NCBI RefSeq assembly: GCF_003201775.1
Contig: NZ_QJJZ01000009.1
Span: forward strand, 62,001 to 126,000
Direction: 5' to 3'
DNA length: 64,000 nt
Source: Arenibacter sp. ARW7G5Y1
GTDB taxonomy: Bacteria; Bacteroidota; Bacteroidia; Flavobacteriales; Flavobacteriaceae
The translations under genes and the position numbers were made by a program. Below the pieces are notes generated by a model that did not search any database, had not been told where the DNA came from, and saw only the letters and a program-made list of their open reading frames with translations. Position 1 is the stretch's first letter. Each line of letters begins with the position of its first letter. Below are positions 32,522-41,950 of the stretch, in pieces.

Positions 32522-33382
32522 ATGAAAACATTGCTTTATGCCACGGATTATTCCGAAAACTCGGTCTCTGCTTTGCAGTTTGCCTATAAATTGGGTCAGG
32601 ACTTGGGTACCCGACTGGTTATTACCCATACATTTACTTCCCCTACTGTATTGGGTGTGGGGGTAAAGGGTGCCCCACCTATCCATGAGGGAAATCCGTT
32701 TAAATTTCATCGTAACGAGTTGGAGAAATTCTGCACAGAACACCTTGGGAACAAGTGGAACAATCCCAAAATACAAATGGAGCCAGTACAGAACAGTTCG
32801 GTAATCAAAGGAATTATATACAAAGCGGAAGAATATCACGCCCAACTCATCGTGGTGGGAACCAAAGGAGATAATGGTCTGGAGGAATTGATCTTGGGTA
32901 GTACTACCAAGAAGTTAATAGAGAAAGCACCTTGTCCTATAATAGCCATTCCCAAAGATGTATTGCCTAGAAATTTGGATACCATGGTCTATGCTACAGA
33001 TTTTGAAGAAGAAGATATACATGCCATTGAAAAGCTTTCACAAATAGCCAAGCCTTTAAAAGCAAAGATTAGGGTAGTACATATTTCAACCAGTGGGGAA
33101 TACGCGGGAGATTTGCGAATGGAGTGGTTTAAGGACATGCTAAAATCCAAGGTGGATTATCCAGAAATAGAGTTTGAACTGTTGTTTTCTGAAGATATAT
33201 TTGACACTCTCAGCATTTATTTAGGGGTGGTAAATGCGGATATGGTAGTGATGCTGGAAAGGGAAAAAAAAGGATTTCTAAAAAAATGGTTCTATAGTGA
33301 TTTAGTAAAAAAAATGGAGGATTACGGCGAGGTAATATTGATGAGTTTTAATGAGCATAACCATAAAACCTTATTTTTTTAG
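32522..33382 (+). CDS. Universal stress protein, tandem UspA domains
   Basis: This 286-residue two-domain UspA protein starts MKTLLYATDYSENSVSALQ. Its ATP motif is VGTKG...ILGST in the first half. A second domain begins near LDTMVYATDFEEED, with a degenerate loop (MLEREKKGFLKKWF). The start at 32522 is chosen over 32486 because the homologous N-terminus begins there. It lies away from the main usp array, divergent from pta-ackA, and shares that operon's operator. Confidence 0.95.
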   Translation: MKTLLYATDYSENSVSALQFAYKLGQDLGTRLVITHTFTSPTVLGVGVKGAPPIHEGNPFKFHRNELEKFCTEHLGNKWNNPKIQMEPVQNSSVIKGIIYKAEEYHAQLIVVGTKGDNGLEELILGSTTKKLIEKAPCPIIAIPKDVLPRNLDTMVYATDFEEEDIHAIEKLSQIAKPLKAKIRVVHISTSGEYAGDLRMEWFKDMLKSKVDYPEIEFELLFSEDIFDTLSIYLGVVNADMVVMLEREKKGFLKKWFYSDLVKKMEDYGEVILMSFNEHNHKTLFF

Positions 33383-33481
33383 GCGTATTTGATGCTGGTT
33401 TTTAGGATGGGACAAAGTATGTGGATTGAAAATATATAGCTATGCCATATTCTTTTTATGTTTGATGGAAAACAACATTCT

Positions 33482-34558
33482 TTAGCTTTTTTGCAAAGCC
33501 ATAGTACCATAGTAGGCGGCTCCCAACAGTGCCGTTTTTTCATTTAGGATGACCCTGACCGGTATCATTTTCAAAACGGGGTTTAACCTCCCCGACTGCA
33601 CAAAGTTGTTGTAAAAAACGTCCCGATTAATACCTGCTATTATTTTTGGCAAGATTCCCCCGCCTATATAAATACCCCCTGTAGCCTTGAATTTTAGAGC
33701 GAGCTGTGCCGCTTCTATGGCCAGGAAACGAATAAAGTTATCCAGGGTTTCGGAACAAACGGAATCCTTACCTTCCATTGCCGTCCCGGTAATTACTGCA
33801 GAAGGATTACCCTTGGACATTTGATCACTCAGCCATTGAGGCTCCTTTACACCACTTATTTGCCTTAGGAACACATAAAGATCCATGATTCCGGGACCTG
33901 ATAACAACCTTTCCCAGCTTACATGTCCAAATTTCTTTTGGAAGTGCTGTAGAATTCTTATGTCCATTTCATTGCGAGGACTAAAATCGCAATGGCCGCC
34001 CTCACAGGCAAAGGGGTGGTAGTGCGATCCATCCCAGAACATTCCAGCTTCCCCCAGTCCCGTACCTGGCGATAGTAGTGCTGCATTGCCAGGTATTTTT
34101 GTGCCGCACTTAAGGGTTTCAAAGTCTTTTTCTTGTAGGGCAGCCAATCCGTACGCATTGGCCTCCATATCGTTGATCAATGAAACAGCCCTTATTTTAA
34201 ATTCCTTACTAATTGCTTCACTGTCAATTGCCCAAGGAAAATTTGTGCCATCTACCTTGCCTTGGATTACGGGTCCGGCAACACCCAGACATATACCATT
34301 TATCTTGGGCATGTCTATGGTATGGAAGGCAGATACCATTTCCAAAAAGGATTTGTATTGTTTAGTGCGATATGATTTTTCCTTTAATGGAACTAGGTTG
34401 CCATCCTGAATTTGAAAAAGGGCCAAATTTGTTTTGGTGCCACCAATATCCCCGGCCAAAATAACACCTTTGTCCTTGGATATTCCTTTATTCATAAAAG
34501 CTAAGGGAATCTCTCCTTTATGGATGGCGGGTAACGAAAATTTTTGAATATTGTCCAT
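33482..34558 (-). CDS. glk: Glucokinase
   Basis: This 358-residue Glk-type hexokinase has the phosphate-binding LAGDIGGTKTNLALF near residue 35, LSPGTGLGEAG, and GGHCDFSPRNEMD. It phosphorylates glucose with ATP. An internal ATG at residue 22 is an alternative start. It follows pfkB by 89 bp on the same strand with no operator of its own, so the two are probably one operon for entry of glucose into glycolysis under stress. Confidence 0.92.
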   Translation of the reverse strand: MDNIQKFSLPAIHKGEIPLAFMNKGISKDKGVILAGDIGGTKTNLALFQIQDGNLVPLKEKSYRTKQYKSFLEMVSAFHTIDMPKINGICLGVAGPVIQGKVDGTNFPWAIDSEAISKEFKIRAVSLINDMEANAYGLAALQEKDFETLKCGTKIPGNAALLSPGTGLGEAGMFWDGSHYHPFACEGGHCDFSPRNEMDIRILQHFQKKFGHVSWERLLSGPGIMDLYVFLRQISGVKEPQWLSDQMSKGNPSAVITGTAMEGKDSVCSETLDNFIRFLAIEAAQLALKFKATGGIYIGGGILPKIIAGINRDVFYNNFVQSGRLNPVLKMIPVRVILNEKTALLGAAYYGTMALQKS

Positions 34559-34647
34559 AAAGTCTATCTTTTTTAATATGGTTGCGTTCTATACCACTAG
34601 AATATTTTGAATTAAATTAAGTAATCCATGCTTATCTTTCAAGCGTT

Positions 34648-35583
34648 TTATTGTCCTAGGATCCATTGGTACAAATTATCGGCATCATCTTTATTGCACA
34701 GTTGGGTGCCCTCATGCATGGTAGCCGCTGTACCACAGGCCACTCCGTATTTTACCATTTCGCTGTTTGTTTTGCCTTTGAGCAAACCCACTAACATACC
34801 GGCCACCATACTGTCGCCTGCACCAATGGTACTTTTTTGGAGAACCGTGGGCGCTGGAATATGTTCTATGAGATCCTTGGTGGCCAAGAGGGCTCCTTTC
34901 GGACCCAATGATACAACAAGTATCCCACAATCGTGCTCCTTCAAAAATTTTTTGGCGAGGGGTTCCAATTCCAGAGCAGAGATTGATGAAACACCACATA
35001 AAGTACTCAATTCCCCAAGGTTGGGCTTTAGCATAAATATTTTGGATTTGGTAGCCTGAAGCAAGGCCTCCCCGGAAGTGTCCAATATAAAGTGTACTTT
35101 TTTTCTTTTGGCTATTTCCGCTACCAGAACGTAGAAATCATCCGGCATTCCCGGGGGCAATTTACCGCTGGCCACCAAATAGTCCCCATTTTCCAGATTC
35201 TCATCCAGTTTTACTAGTAGGGTTTCCCACTCCTCCTTTGCCACCTGTGGTCCTGGCACTCCAAAGCGGTATTGTAAGTTGGTAGTGGTATCGGTAACTG
35301 CAAGGTTATCCCGTGTCCATCCCTTAATGGGTATTACCAATTGATCAATATCTACCTTGTCCAAAATTTGCCTTAAATGTTCTCCTGTGGGTCCCCCGGC
35401 CAGATACATGCAGAGTGATTTCTCGCCCAATTTTTTAAGAGCACGTGATACATTGATACCACCACCACCCGCATCGTAAGTTGGCGCGGTACAGCGTAGT
35501 TTGGTGTTAGGGCTTATACCTGCTACCGAGACATTCTTATCTATTACAGGATTTAAGGTAAGGGTTACAATTCTCTTTTGCAT
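34648..35583 (-). CDS. pfkB: 6-phosphofructokinase II, PfkB family
   Basis: This 311-residue ribokinase-fold sugar kinase starts TLTLNPVIDKNVSVAGISPNTKLRCTAPTYDAGGGGINVSRALKKLG. That is close to the Escherichia coli PfkB pattern (KLRCTAP, GGGGINVARA). The anion hole and catalytic Asp are in IGAGDSMVAG. It converts fructose 6-phosphate to the bisphosphate; a LacC-like tagatose activity is possible. PfkB is also a known DosR-regulon member in mycobacteria. Its promoter is at 35735-35777. Confidence 0.92.
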   Translation of the reverse strand: MQKRIVTLTLNPVIDKNVSVAGISPNTKLRCTAPTYDAGGGGINVSRALKKLGEKSLCMYLAGGPTGEHLRQILDKVDIDQLVIPIKGWTRDNLAVTDTTTNLQYRFGVPGPQVAKEEWETLLVKLDENLENGDYLVASGKLPPGMPDDFYVLVAEIAKRKKVHFILDTSGEALLQATKSKIFMLKPNLGELSTLCGVSSISALELEPLAKKFLKEHDCGILVVSLGPKGALLATKDLIEHIPAPTVLQKSTIGAGDSMVAGMLVGLLKGKTNSEMVKYGVACGTAATMHEGTQLCNKDDADNLYQWILGQ

Positions 35584-35734
35584 CTTGGTTATAATTTATG
35601 ATTGTTCATGGTCCTATGTCTTTTGATCTGGGCAGAAACTGGACATTCCTAGCCTAGGTTTCCTTTTTCAAAGGAAAACGCCAAAAAGTATGTATAGGTT
35701 TATAGAATACCATAGGGTGTCCCACTTGTAATCA

Positions 35735-35807
35735 CAAAGGAAATAGTTAAGAAGGTGGTGAAAAATGATATTAATCATCATTCCATGTACTTGAGCTTAT
35801 ATTTTTG
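35735..35807. promoter_or_regulatory. Promoter with operator TGATATTAATCA
   Basis: The operator is at 35766-35777. The minus-strand box TTCCTTTG (35742-35735; one mismatch, 23 bp) drives pfkB-glk. On the plus strand a perfect TATTTTTG at 35800-35807 lies 22 bp away, with no clear gene downstream. Confidence 0.75.
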
Positions 35808-36189
35808 TTGGTTGGGCCAGAATATTGGTTATTCAATTTTAAGGGGTGGTTCAACTATCTGCATTTTATTGTCTGCAAAAGTTGCTTTAATGGAGTTAAT
35901 TGATCATAAAGGGAATGTTACCATCGCCGATATCGCTACCATTAGGCTTTTTCGTTACATTTTCTAAAAAAAACTAAGGACGAACGGGGAAGCGGGAACC
36001 TATTTGGTTGTTTCTGTACCTTAGTTAGCGAATAAGTGGATCGGATTATTGAAATATCACGAAAATAAATCTCTATTTCCAGGATATGAATTTATTAGTG
36101 AAACTCAATATTGGGAAGTCAGAAAGACGCACTTAAAATTGCAAGTTGAACTAATCCCGCCATTTTTGGCGGGATCTGGGTTCAATACC

Positions 36190-36205
36190 TCGACCCTAGG
36201 GTCGA
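36190..36205. repeat. 16-bp perfect palindrome in the nested insert
   Basis: TCGACCCTAGGGTCGA is a perfect palindrome at the left end of the inserted segment. It has no counterpart in copy 1. Confidence 0.7.
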
Positions 36206-36226
36206 TTCCTATTATTGGGTTCAGGG

Positions 36227-36292
36227 CCTGCCTTTGTCGGCAGACAGGCCTGCCTTTGTCGGTAGACAGGCCTACCTTTGTTGGTAGACAGG
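36227..36292. repeat. Three 22-bp tandem hairpin repeats
   Basis: Units begin at 36227, 36249 and 36271; each has the form CCTrCCTTTGTyGGyAGACAGG. Each unit forms a small hairpin (CTGCC/GGCAG, CTACC/GGTAG) with partly compensating changes. The array is bracketed by TCAGGGC (36221-36227) and GCCCTGA (36296-36302). Confidence 0.85.
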
Positions 36293-36336
36293 CTTGCCCT
36301 GAGGTTTAATACCTTTTATGGTTACTGGGTCATATA

Positions 36337-38745
36337 TCAATTACTGCTTTCCGCCATTCCAAAGCTGATCTTACTTTGTTCCGCCATATTTATATTGTTG
36401 ATTCCATCAATGAGCGCATCCGGACTAAAGGAGATGGAGTTGATACCCTTTTCTACAAGAAATTGTGCAAACTCAGGATAATCACTGGGAGCCTGTCCGC
36501 AGAGTCCAATTTTTGTATTTGTTTTATGGGCCGAGGCAATAACCATAGAGATCATTTTTTTTACTCCCGGATCATTGGCATCAAAAATGTCGCTTAAGAG
36601 TTCCGAATCGCGATCCACACCCAAGGTCAATTGGGTAAGATCGTTGGAACCTATGGAGAAGCCGTCAAAAAAATGTGCGAACTCTTCGGCGAGAATAACG
36701 TTGTTGGGAATTTCGGTCATCATATAGAGCTGCAGGCCATTTTCGCCTCTTTTCAATCCGTTAGCTGCCATAAGATCTACCACTCTTTCTGTTTCTTTAA
36801 GGGTACGACAGAAGGGAATCATAATCTTTACATTATTAAAACCCATTTCCTCCCTAACCCTTTTCATGGCCTTGCACTCCAATTCAAAAGCCTCCTGATA
36901 TTTAGGATGATAGTAACGTGATGCTCCCCTAAAACCGATCATAGGATTGGATTCCAACGGTTCAAATTCCTTACCGCCTATTAGATTGGCATATTCATTG
37001 GATTTAAAATCACTGGTACGTACAATAACATCTTTAGGATAAAAGGCGGCTGCAATGGTGGCAATTCCCTCTGCTAATTTTTGTACAAAATAATCGGCCT
37101 TGTCCGGATAGTGGTGGGTGAGTTTTTCAATAAGTGTTTTGGCCGCAATATCTTTCAAATCATCAAAATGTTTTAGGGCCATTGGATGGATTTGAATGGA
37201 ATTGTTGATGACAAATTCCAATCGCATCAGACCAACTCCGGCCGTGGGATAAAATGATAGTTTAAATGCCTGTTCCGGATCTGCCAAAATGAGCATGGGT
37301 TGGGTTATAGGGGTTTTAAGTGACTTGGTATCCACCACTTTTTCATCCCATGTCAATATTCCCTCGTAGACCACCCCAGTGTCCCCATCCGCGCAGGATA
37401 TGGTAATATCCTGACCGTCCTTGATCGTTTTTGTGGCATTAAGGGTGCCAACAATGGCTGCTGCACCAACTTCCCTGGCAACAATGGCGGCATGACTTGT
37501 GCGTCCCCCTTGGTCTGTAATGATGCCGGCCGCTTTTTTGAGGATGGGATCCCAATCGGGATCGGTCTTTTCCGTGACAAGAATTTCCCCTGCTTGCAAT
37601 TTATCGGATTCAAGTGGACTATGGATGATGCGTGCTTTCCCGGCCGATATTTTGTTGCCAAGACCCATTCCCCTCGTAATTTCCTTACTTTTTTGAAGTA
37701 AGGAATAGGTACTGATTTTAAGGTTGTCTTTTTTGGCGCTTTGTACTGTCTCGGGTCTAGCCTGGACTATAAACAATTCATTGGTCAATCCGTCCTTTGC
37801 CCATTCTATATCCATCGGACGTCCATAATGGTCTTCAATGATTATGGACCATTGGGCTAGTTTTATCACTTCCGCATCGGCAAGTACAAATTTTTCCTGT
37901 TTTTCTATTTTGGTGTCAAGGTTAAGGATACCACTGCCCGAACTGTCGTATACCATGGTTTTTTCCTTGCTGCCCAATTTTCTTGAAATGATGGGCTGTG
38001 GAATGCTATTTTTTAGACTAGGTTTATATACAAAGTATTCGTCGGGATTTACACTACCCTGAACAATATTTTCACCTAGGCCCCAAATACTGGAAACAAG
38101 AACTACCTTGTTAAACCCCGTGTCCGGATCTAAGGTGAAATTTACTCCGGAGCAGGCAAGATCTGAGCGTACCATTAACTGAACACCAATGGACAGCGCT
38201 ACCTTGGTCTGGTCAAAATGATTGTCTTCTCGGTATTTTATAGCCCTATCGGTAAATAAGGAAGCATAACACCTATGACAGGCAGCTACCAATTCATCAA
38301 ATCCCTTAACATTGAGATAGGTTTCCTGTTGCCCGGCAAAACTGGCATTGGGAAGGTCTTCTGCCGTAGCACTACTACGGACTGCCAAGGAAATATGGGG
38401 TCCGTATTTTTTAACCAATGCATTATATCCTTTTTCAAGGGAAGATTTGATGGCTTGTGGAAATTCCGCATTGGCTATACTTGTTCGTATAGCGCTCCCA
38501 ACTTCCCGTAAATTTGAAAATCCTTTTTTATCCAGTTTCGCAATTTCGGTGAATATGGATTCCTGTAATTGGCCCTCTTTCAAGAATAGCCAGTATGCGT
38601 CAGAAGTAGTGGCAAATCCGTCAGGAACTTGTACCCCCTTTAAAGTCAGTTTCTGGTACATTTCGCCCAGGGAGGCATTTTTGCCTCCCACTTCGGGAAT
38701 ATCGCTAATGTCTATTTCGTTAAAGTGTCTTATGTAGTTTTTCAT
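36337..38745 (-). CDS. ppsA: Phosphoenolpyruvate synthase
   Basis: This 802-residue protein has an N-terminal ATP-grasp domain (IPEVGGKNASLGEMYQKL at the start), a central phosphohistidine domain with GGRTSHAAIVARE carrying the catalytic His, and a C-terminal PEP/pyruvate barrel (LMRLEFVINN, IGSNDLTQLTLGVDRD). It makes PEP from pyruvate and ATP. I choose the ATG at 38745 (MKNYIRHF) because the upstream part of the frame lacks homology. It follows a small flavin-protein gene and is probably co-transcribed with it. Confidence 0.95.
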   Translation of the reverse strand: MKNYIRHFNEIDISDIPEVGGKNASLGEMYQKLTLKGVQVPDGFATTSDAYWLFLKEGQLQESIFTEIAKLDKKGFSNLREVGSAIRTSIANAEFPQAIKSSLEKGYNALVKKYGPHISLAVRSSATAEDLPNASFAGQQETYLNVKGFDELVAACHRCYASLFTDRAIKYREDNHFDQTKVALSIGVQLMVRSDLACSGVNFTLDPDTGFNKVVLVSSIWGLGENIVQGSVNPDEYFVYKPSLKNSIPQPIISRKLGSKEKTMVYDSSGSGILNLDTKIEKQEKFVLADAEVIKLAQWSIIIEDHYGRPMDIEWAKDGLTNELFIVQARPETVQSAKKDNLKISTYSLLQKSKEITRGMGLGNKISAGKARIIHSPLESDKLQAGEILVTEKTDPDWDPILKKAAGIITDQGGRTSHAAIVAREVGAAAIVGTLNATKTIKDGQDITISCADGDTGVVYEGILTWDEKVVDTKSLKTPITQPMLILADPEQAFKLSFYPTAGVGLMRLEFVINNSIQIHPMALKHFDDLKDIAAKTLIEKLTHHYPDKADYFVQKLAEGIATIAAAFYPKDVIVRTSDFKSNEYANLIGGKEFEPLESNPMIGFRGASRYYHPKYQEAFELECKAMKRVREEMGFNNVKIMIPFCRTLKETERVVDLMAANGLKRGENGLQLYMMTEIPNNVILAEEFAHFFDGFSIGSNDLTQLTLGVDRDSELLSDIFDANDPGVKKMISMVIASAHKTNTKIGLCGQAPSDYPEFAQFLVEKGINSISFSPDALIDGINNINMAEQSKISFGMAESSN

Positions 38746-38846
38746 CTCCAATATATTGTGAGGGTTGTTGAAATTGATTTTATAGAGATGTACAGCCAAT
38801 TGGCAGTAGCTGGAAAATGTAGAAACCAAGCCCGTTGAATACCGAT

Positions 38847-39299
38847 CTAGGTCTCTTTTCTTTTTCCTGTAATCTCTAATATTTTGATGCGATATACGGT
38901 TGGAATCCCGCGTGAGTATAATTTGCCGGAAAACTCACTAATAAATTCGGTCTCCCTATTCTCCTTGGAGAGAATAAGTCCTTTTACTCCTTCAGTAAAT
39001 TGATGCAACTTAAATTTGGCATCGGCACCTTTAAGTTCTTCGTACGTACCATGAGCCATGACCGATTGCCAATTGTTGGATGATTTTATTTCCTCCACTA
39101 ATAAGGTAACCGCAGCATTTTTGCGCATGGCTTCTATCTTATGACCATCTGCAGAATAACTTATTAAGGAGTGGTCATCCTTATCATAGTAATAAGTAAT
39201 GGGAAGTACATAAGGCTGTTGTTGGGATATATATCCCAAATGACCAGTATAATTATTCCTGAGTAATCGTATACTTTCGCTTGTGGTTAAATTTGTCAT
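38847..39299 (-). CDS. Pyridoxamine 5'-phosphate oxidase-like FMN protein
   Basis: This 150-residue split-barrel protein starts MTNLTTSESIRLLRNNYTGHLGYISQQQPYVLPITYYYD. It contains the flavin-binding signature of Pyridox_ox_2-type proteins (LPITYYY, AVTLLVEE, SVMAHGTYEEL). It probably binds FMN or F420-like cofactors; the substrate is unknown. Its start is at 39299. The promoter upstream is one of the strongest in the island, and ppsA follows by about 100 bp. Confidence 0.88.
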   Translation of the reverse strand: MTNLTTSESIRLLRNNYTGHLGYISQQQPYVLPITYYYDKDDHSLISYSADGHKIEAMRKNAAVTLLVEEIKSSNNWQSVMAHGTYEELKGADAKFKLHQFTEGVKGLILSKENRETEFISEFSGKLYSRGIPTVYRIKILEITGKRKET

Positions 39300-39392
39300 T
39301 TTATTTTTGATATAGTCCGTTAACTTGGCTGCAACATGCAACAATTGTAATTACTGCATTTAAAAGTCATTTCTGCCAAACCTCGATAGGGT

Positions 39393-39435
39393 CAAATCTA
39401 GTCCCTTCTTTTTTTGTAAAATATGATATCGGTCA
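39393..39435 (-). promoter_or_regulatory. Promoter with operator TGATATCGGTCA
   Basis: The operator at 39424-39435 is followed after 23 bp by the perfect -7 box TAGATTTG at 39400-39393 (minus strand). It drives the FMN protein gene and ppsA. No plus-strand box is present, so the exporter genes downstream are not regulon members by this criterion. Confidence 0.85.
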
Positions 39436-39599
39436 GTCCATTACCTTTTAGAAAAACTACCCATATATTCTAATAGGTCCAATAGACTATAGGAGCAAGG
39501 TTTGCTGGGATTTGGACAGAAATAGACCAATCATGATTTTTCTCATATTCCAAATAGTTTAATTCCCTTTATTTTGTGCTACCGTATTTTATATTTTCT

Positions 39600-40682
39600 A
39601 TGAGGAATTTTATATTGATTCAGTGTCTTTTTCTATTGTTATCCTGTGGAGACAAACCGGAAAGGACTTTTCCGACAAAAATCCATTTAACCGAATCTGT
39701 ATATGCATCCGTAACCGTGCAGCCAGATAGTCTATATCAGGCCTATGCCCCTGTAGCGGGTATTTTGGATCGTAATTTATTGGAAGAGGGAGACTTGGTA
39801 AGGGAAGGAACGCCCATTGTTCAGATAGTTAACAGTACCCCAAGACTCAATATGGAGAATGCCAGATTGACCCTGGAATTGGCAAAGGCAAATTATAATG
39901 GAAGTTCGGCGGTCTTAAGTTCATTGGAGGATGAGATTCGATCGGCAACCTTATCCTTTAAAAATGATTCCGTTAATTATTTAAGACAAAAGAGGCTTTG
40001 GGATCAAAATATTGGTTCAAAGGTGCAGTTCGAGAACCGAAAACTAGCTTATGAAATTTCGGGAAATAATTTAAAACAACTTAAAAATAAGTACGTCCAG
40101 ACCAAGAACGAACTTTCAACCCAAGTTCAGCAAGCGATCAACAATTACAATACCTCCAAGCTTTCCACCGAAGACTTTACCGTTAGCAGTAAGATCAATG
40201 GAAAGGTTTATGCCCTTTACAAAAACCCCGGGGAGATAGTCAATTCCATGGAGCCTTTGGCAGCGGTGGGAAGTGCATCGGATTTTATTATTGAGTTGTT
40301 GATAGATGAGGTCGATATAGTAAAACTCCAGTTGGGCCAAAAAGCCCTCATTACGCTGGATGCCTATGGAGATATGGTGTTTGACGCCAAAGTAAGCAAA
40401 ATATATCCCAAAAAGGACGAGCGTTCCCAAACGTTCAAGGCAGAGGCCATTTTTAATAATCCTCCAAAAGCACTTTATCCCGGTTTGGCAGGGGAGGGGA
40501 ATATAATTATTTCTGAAAAGGAAAATGTCTTGACCATTCCCAAGGAATATTTGTTGGAGGGGAATAAGGTAAAGACCCCAGACGGACTTGTTGAAATTGT
40601 TCCAGGGCTACAAAACCTGGATCGTGTCGAAATTATAAAAGGCATCAATGAGACCACAGAAATTCTAAAACCTGAAGAATGA
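39600..40682 (+). CDS. Periplasmic adaptor (HlyD/MFP) lipoprotein
   Basis: This 360-residue membrane-fusion protein has a lipoprotein signal (MRNFILIQCLFLLLSCGDKP), a split lipoyl domain (YAPVAGILDRNLLEEGDLVREGTPI and SSKINGKVYALYKNPGEIV), a helical hairpin (about 100-180) and a beta barrel (from about 210). It should link an inner-membrane transporter to an outer-membrane channel. The ATG of the following permease overlaps its stop, so the three genes to 42625 form an operon. Confidence 0.92.
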   Translation: MRNFILIQCLFLLLSCGDKPERTFPTKIHLTESVYASVTVQPDSLYQAYAPVAGILDRNLLEEGDLVREGTPIVQIVNSTPRLNMENARLTLELAKANYNGSSAVLSSLEDEIRSATLSFKNDSVNYLRQKRLWDQNIGSKVQFENRKLAYEISGNNLKQLKNKYVQTKNELSTQVQQAINNYNTSKLSTEDFTVSSKINGKVYALYKNPGEIVNSMEPLAAVGSASDFIIELLIDEVDIVKLQLGQKALITLDAYGDMVFDAKVSKIYPKKDERSQTFKAEAIFNNPPKALYPGLAGEGNIIISEKENVLTIPKEYLLEGNKVKTPDGLVEIVPGLQNLDRVEIIKGINETTEILKPEE

Positions 40683-41941
40683 TCAATTGGAAGGTCATAT
40701 TGAATATCGCCAAAACCCATCTGCTCACCAAGATGAAATCTACGGTCACCGCCTCCCTAGGCGTTACTTTTGGTATCGGGGCCTATATAACCTTGGTCAG
40801 TTTTATGACGGGGCTCAATGAAATGCTGGACAGCCTAATTTTGAACCAAACACCCCATATCCATATTTACAATGAAATTGAACCCTCGGATGAACAGCCC
40901 ATTGCCCTTTACCAAGAATTTGAGGATGCCTTTAATGTAGTGAATTCCGTTAAGCCAAAACAAAGTCAGAAGAAGATTCACAACGGTCTACCCATCCTGA
41001 ATTATCTAAAAAAGGACGAAAAGGTGTATGGTGCCACCCCACAACTTAGGGCGCAGATCTTTTATCTGTCCGGTTCCATAGAACTGGGCGGAAATTTGGT
41101 AGGGGTCGATATTATGGAGGAGGCAAGACTCTCGAACATTGGTGATTATATAGTAGAGGGAACGGCCCAGGATCTGAAAAATAGTGATAACGGAATACTT
41201 TTGGGTGACGGTCTTGCTCAAAAAATGTCGCTTAAAAAAGGGGATCGTGTACAGATAAGCACTATAAAGGGGGATGTTTTTCCCCTAAAAATTGTGGGAA
41301 TCTACCAAAGTGGCATTGCAGAAATAGATAATATTCAAAGTTATGCCAATCTAAAGACGGTACAACGTATTTTGGGAGAGGCCCAGAACTACATTACCGA
41401 TATCAATGTAAAGTTGTACGATATTAACGAGGCCACTACTATGGCAAAAAGCTTGGGAAAACAGTTTCAAGTAAAGGCGACCAGCATTAACGAGGCCAAT
41501 GCCCAATTTGAGACGGGATCCAATATTCGTAACCTGATCACCTACGCTGTGTCCATTACATTATTGATAGTTGCAGGTTTTGGAATATACAATATCCTTA
41601 ATATGCTCATTTATGAGAAAATGAAGGATATCGCAATTTTAAAAGCTATTGGATTCTCAGGCAATGACGTGCAGCTTATATTTATGTGTCAGGCTATGAT
41701 TATTGGCGTATTGGGTGGGATTCTTGGGCTTATTGTTGGGTTTGTTCTTTCCAAACTAATAGATAATGTAGCCTTTGAAACCGAGGCGTTACCAACCATT
41801 ACCACCTATCCCATTGATTATGATATTTGGTACTATGTCATCGGAATTTCCTTTGCCCTGATTTCGACCTTTGTTGCTGGTTGGTTGCCTTCCAATAAAG
41901 CAAAGCACATAGACCCTGTGCGTATTATTAGGGGAACTTAA
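40679..41941 (+). CDS. ABC exporter permease, FtsX/MacB type
   Basis: This 420-residue permease has one N-terminal membrane segment, a large periplasmic MacB-PCD-like domain (about 55-270) and an FtsX domain with three more segments (from about 285). The motif ILKAIGFSGNDVQLIF is typical of FtsX permeases. The gene lies between an adaptor and an ATPase, as in MacAB- or DevABC-type exporters. The substrate is unknown. Confidence 0.92.
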   Translation: MINWKVILNIAKTHLLTKMKSTVTASLGVTFGIGAYITLVSFMTGLNEMLDSLILNQTPHIHIYNEIEPSDEQPIALYQEFEDAFNVVNSVKPKQSQKKIHNGLPILNYLKKDEKVYGATPQLRAQIFYLSGSIELGGNLVGVDIMEEARLSNIGDYIVEGTAQDLKNSDNGILLGDGLAQKMSLKKGDRVQISTIKGDVFPLKIVGIYQSGIAEIDNIQSYANLKTVQRILGEAQNYITDINVKLYDINEATTMAKSLGKQFQVKATSINEANAQFETGSNIRNLITYAVSITLLIVAGFGIYNILNMLIYEKMKDIAILKAIGFSGNDVQLIFMCQAMIIGVLGGILGLIVGFVLSKLIDNVAFETEALPTITTYPIDYDIWYYVIGISFALISTFVAGWLPSNKAKHIDPVRIIRGT

Positions 41942-41950
41942 TCAAGAAAA

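Larger units (their letters stand above)
36089..36330. repeat. Dispersed structured repeat, copy 2, with nested insertion
   Basis: The first 100 bp match copy 1 at 10492. The hairpin ATCCCGCC-atttttg-GCGGGAT here is perfect. The match is interrupted after GGTTCAATACCT (36179-36190). It resumes at GGTTTAATACCT (36303-36314) and runs on into sequence like the end of copy 1. The intervening 112 bp look like an insertion flanked by a near-perfect 12-bp duplication. Confidence 0.75.
35808..36336. other. Gene-free stretch upstream of pfkB
   Basis: I see no convincing gene here. It holds a possible plus-strand transcript starting near 35810, a 70-codon ORF that looks random in composition, and the repeat complex at 36089-36330 next to the stop of ppsA. 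Confidence 0.5.

Noticed and set aside
35755-35967. 70-codon ORF upstream of pfkB
   Set aside because: It overlaps the operator and promoter, shows no family resemblance, and would start before the only plausible promoter.
36089-36190. tRNA-like segment (GGTTCAATACC resembles a T-loop)
   Set aside because: No acceptor stem, anticodon arm or CCA-like end can be folded around it, and copy 1 shows the same absence.
36227-36292. CRISPR-like array
   Set aside because: The three 22-bp units are directly adjacent with no spacers, and no cas genes are present.
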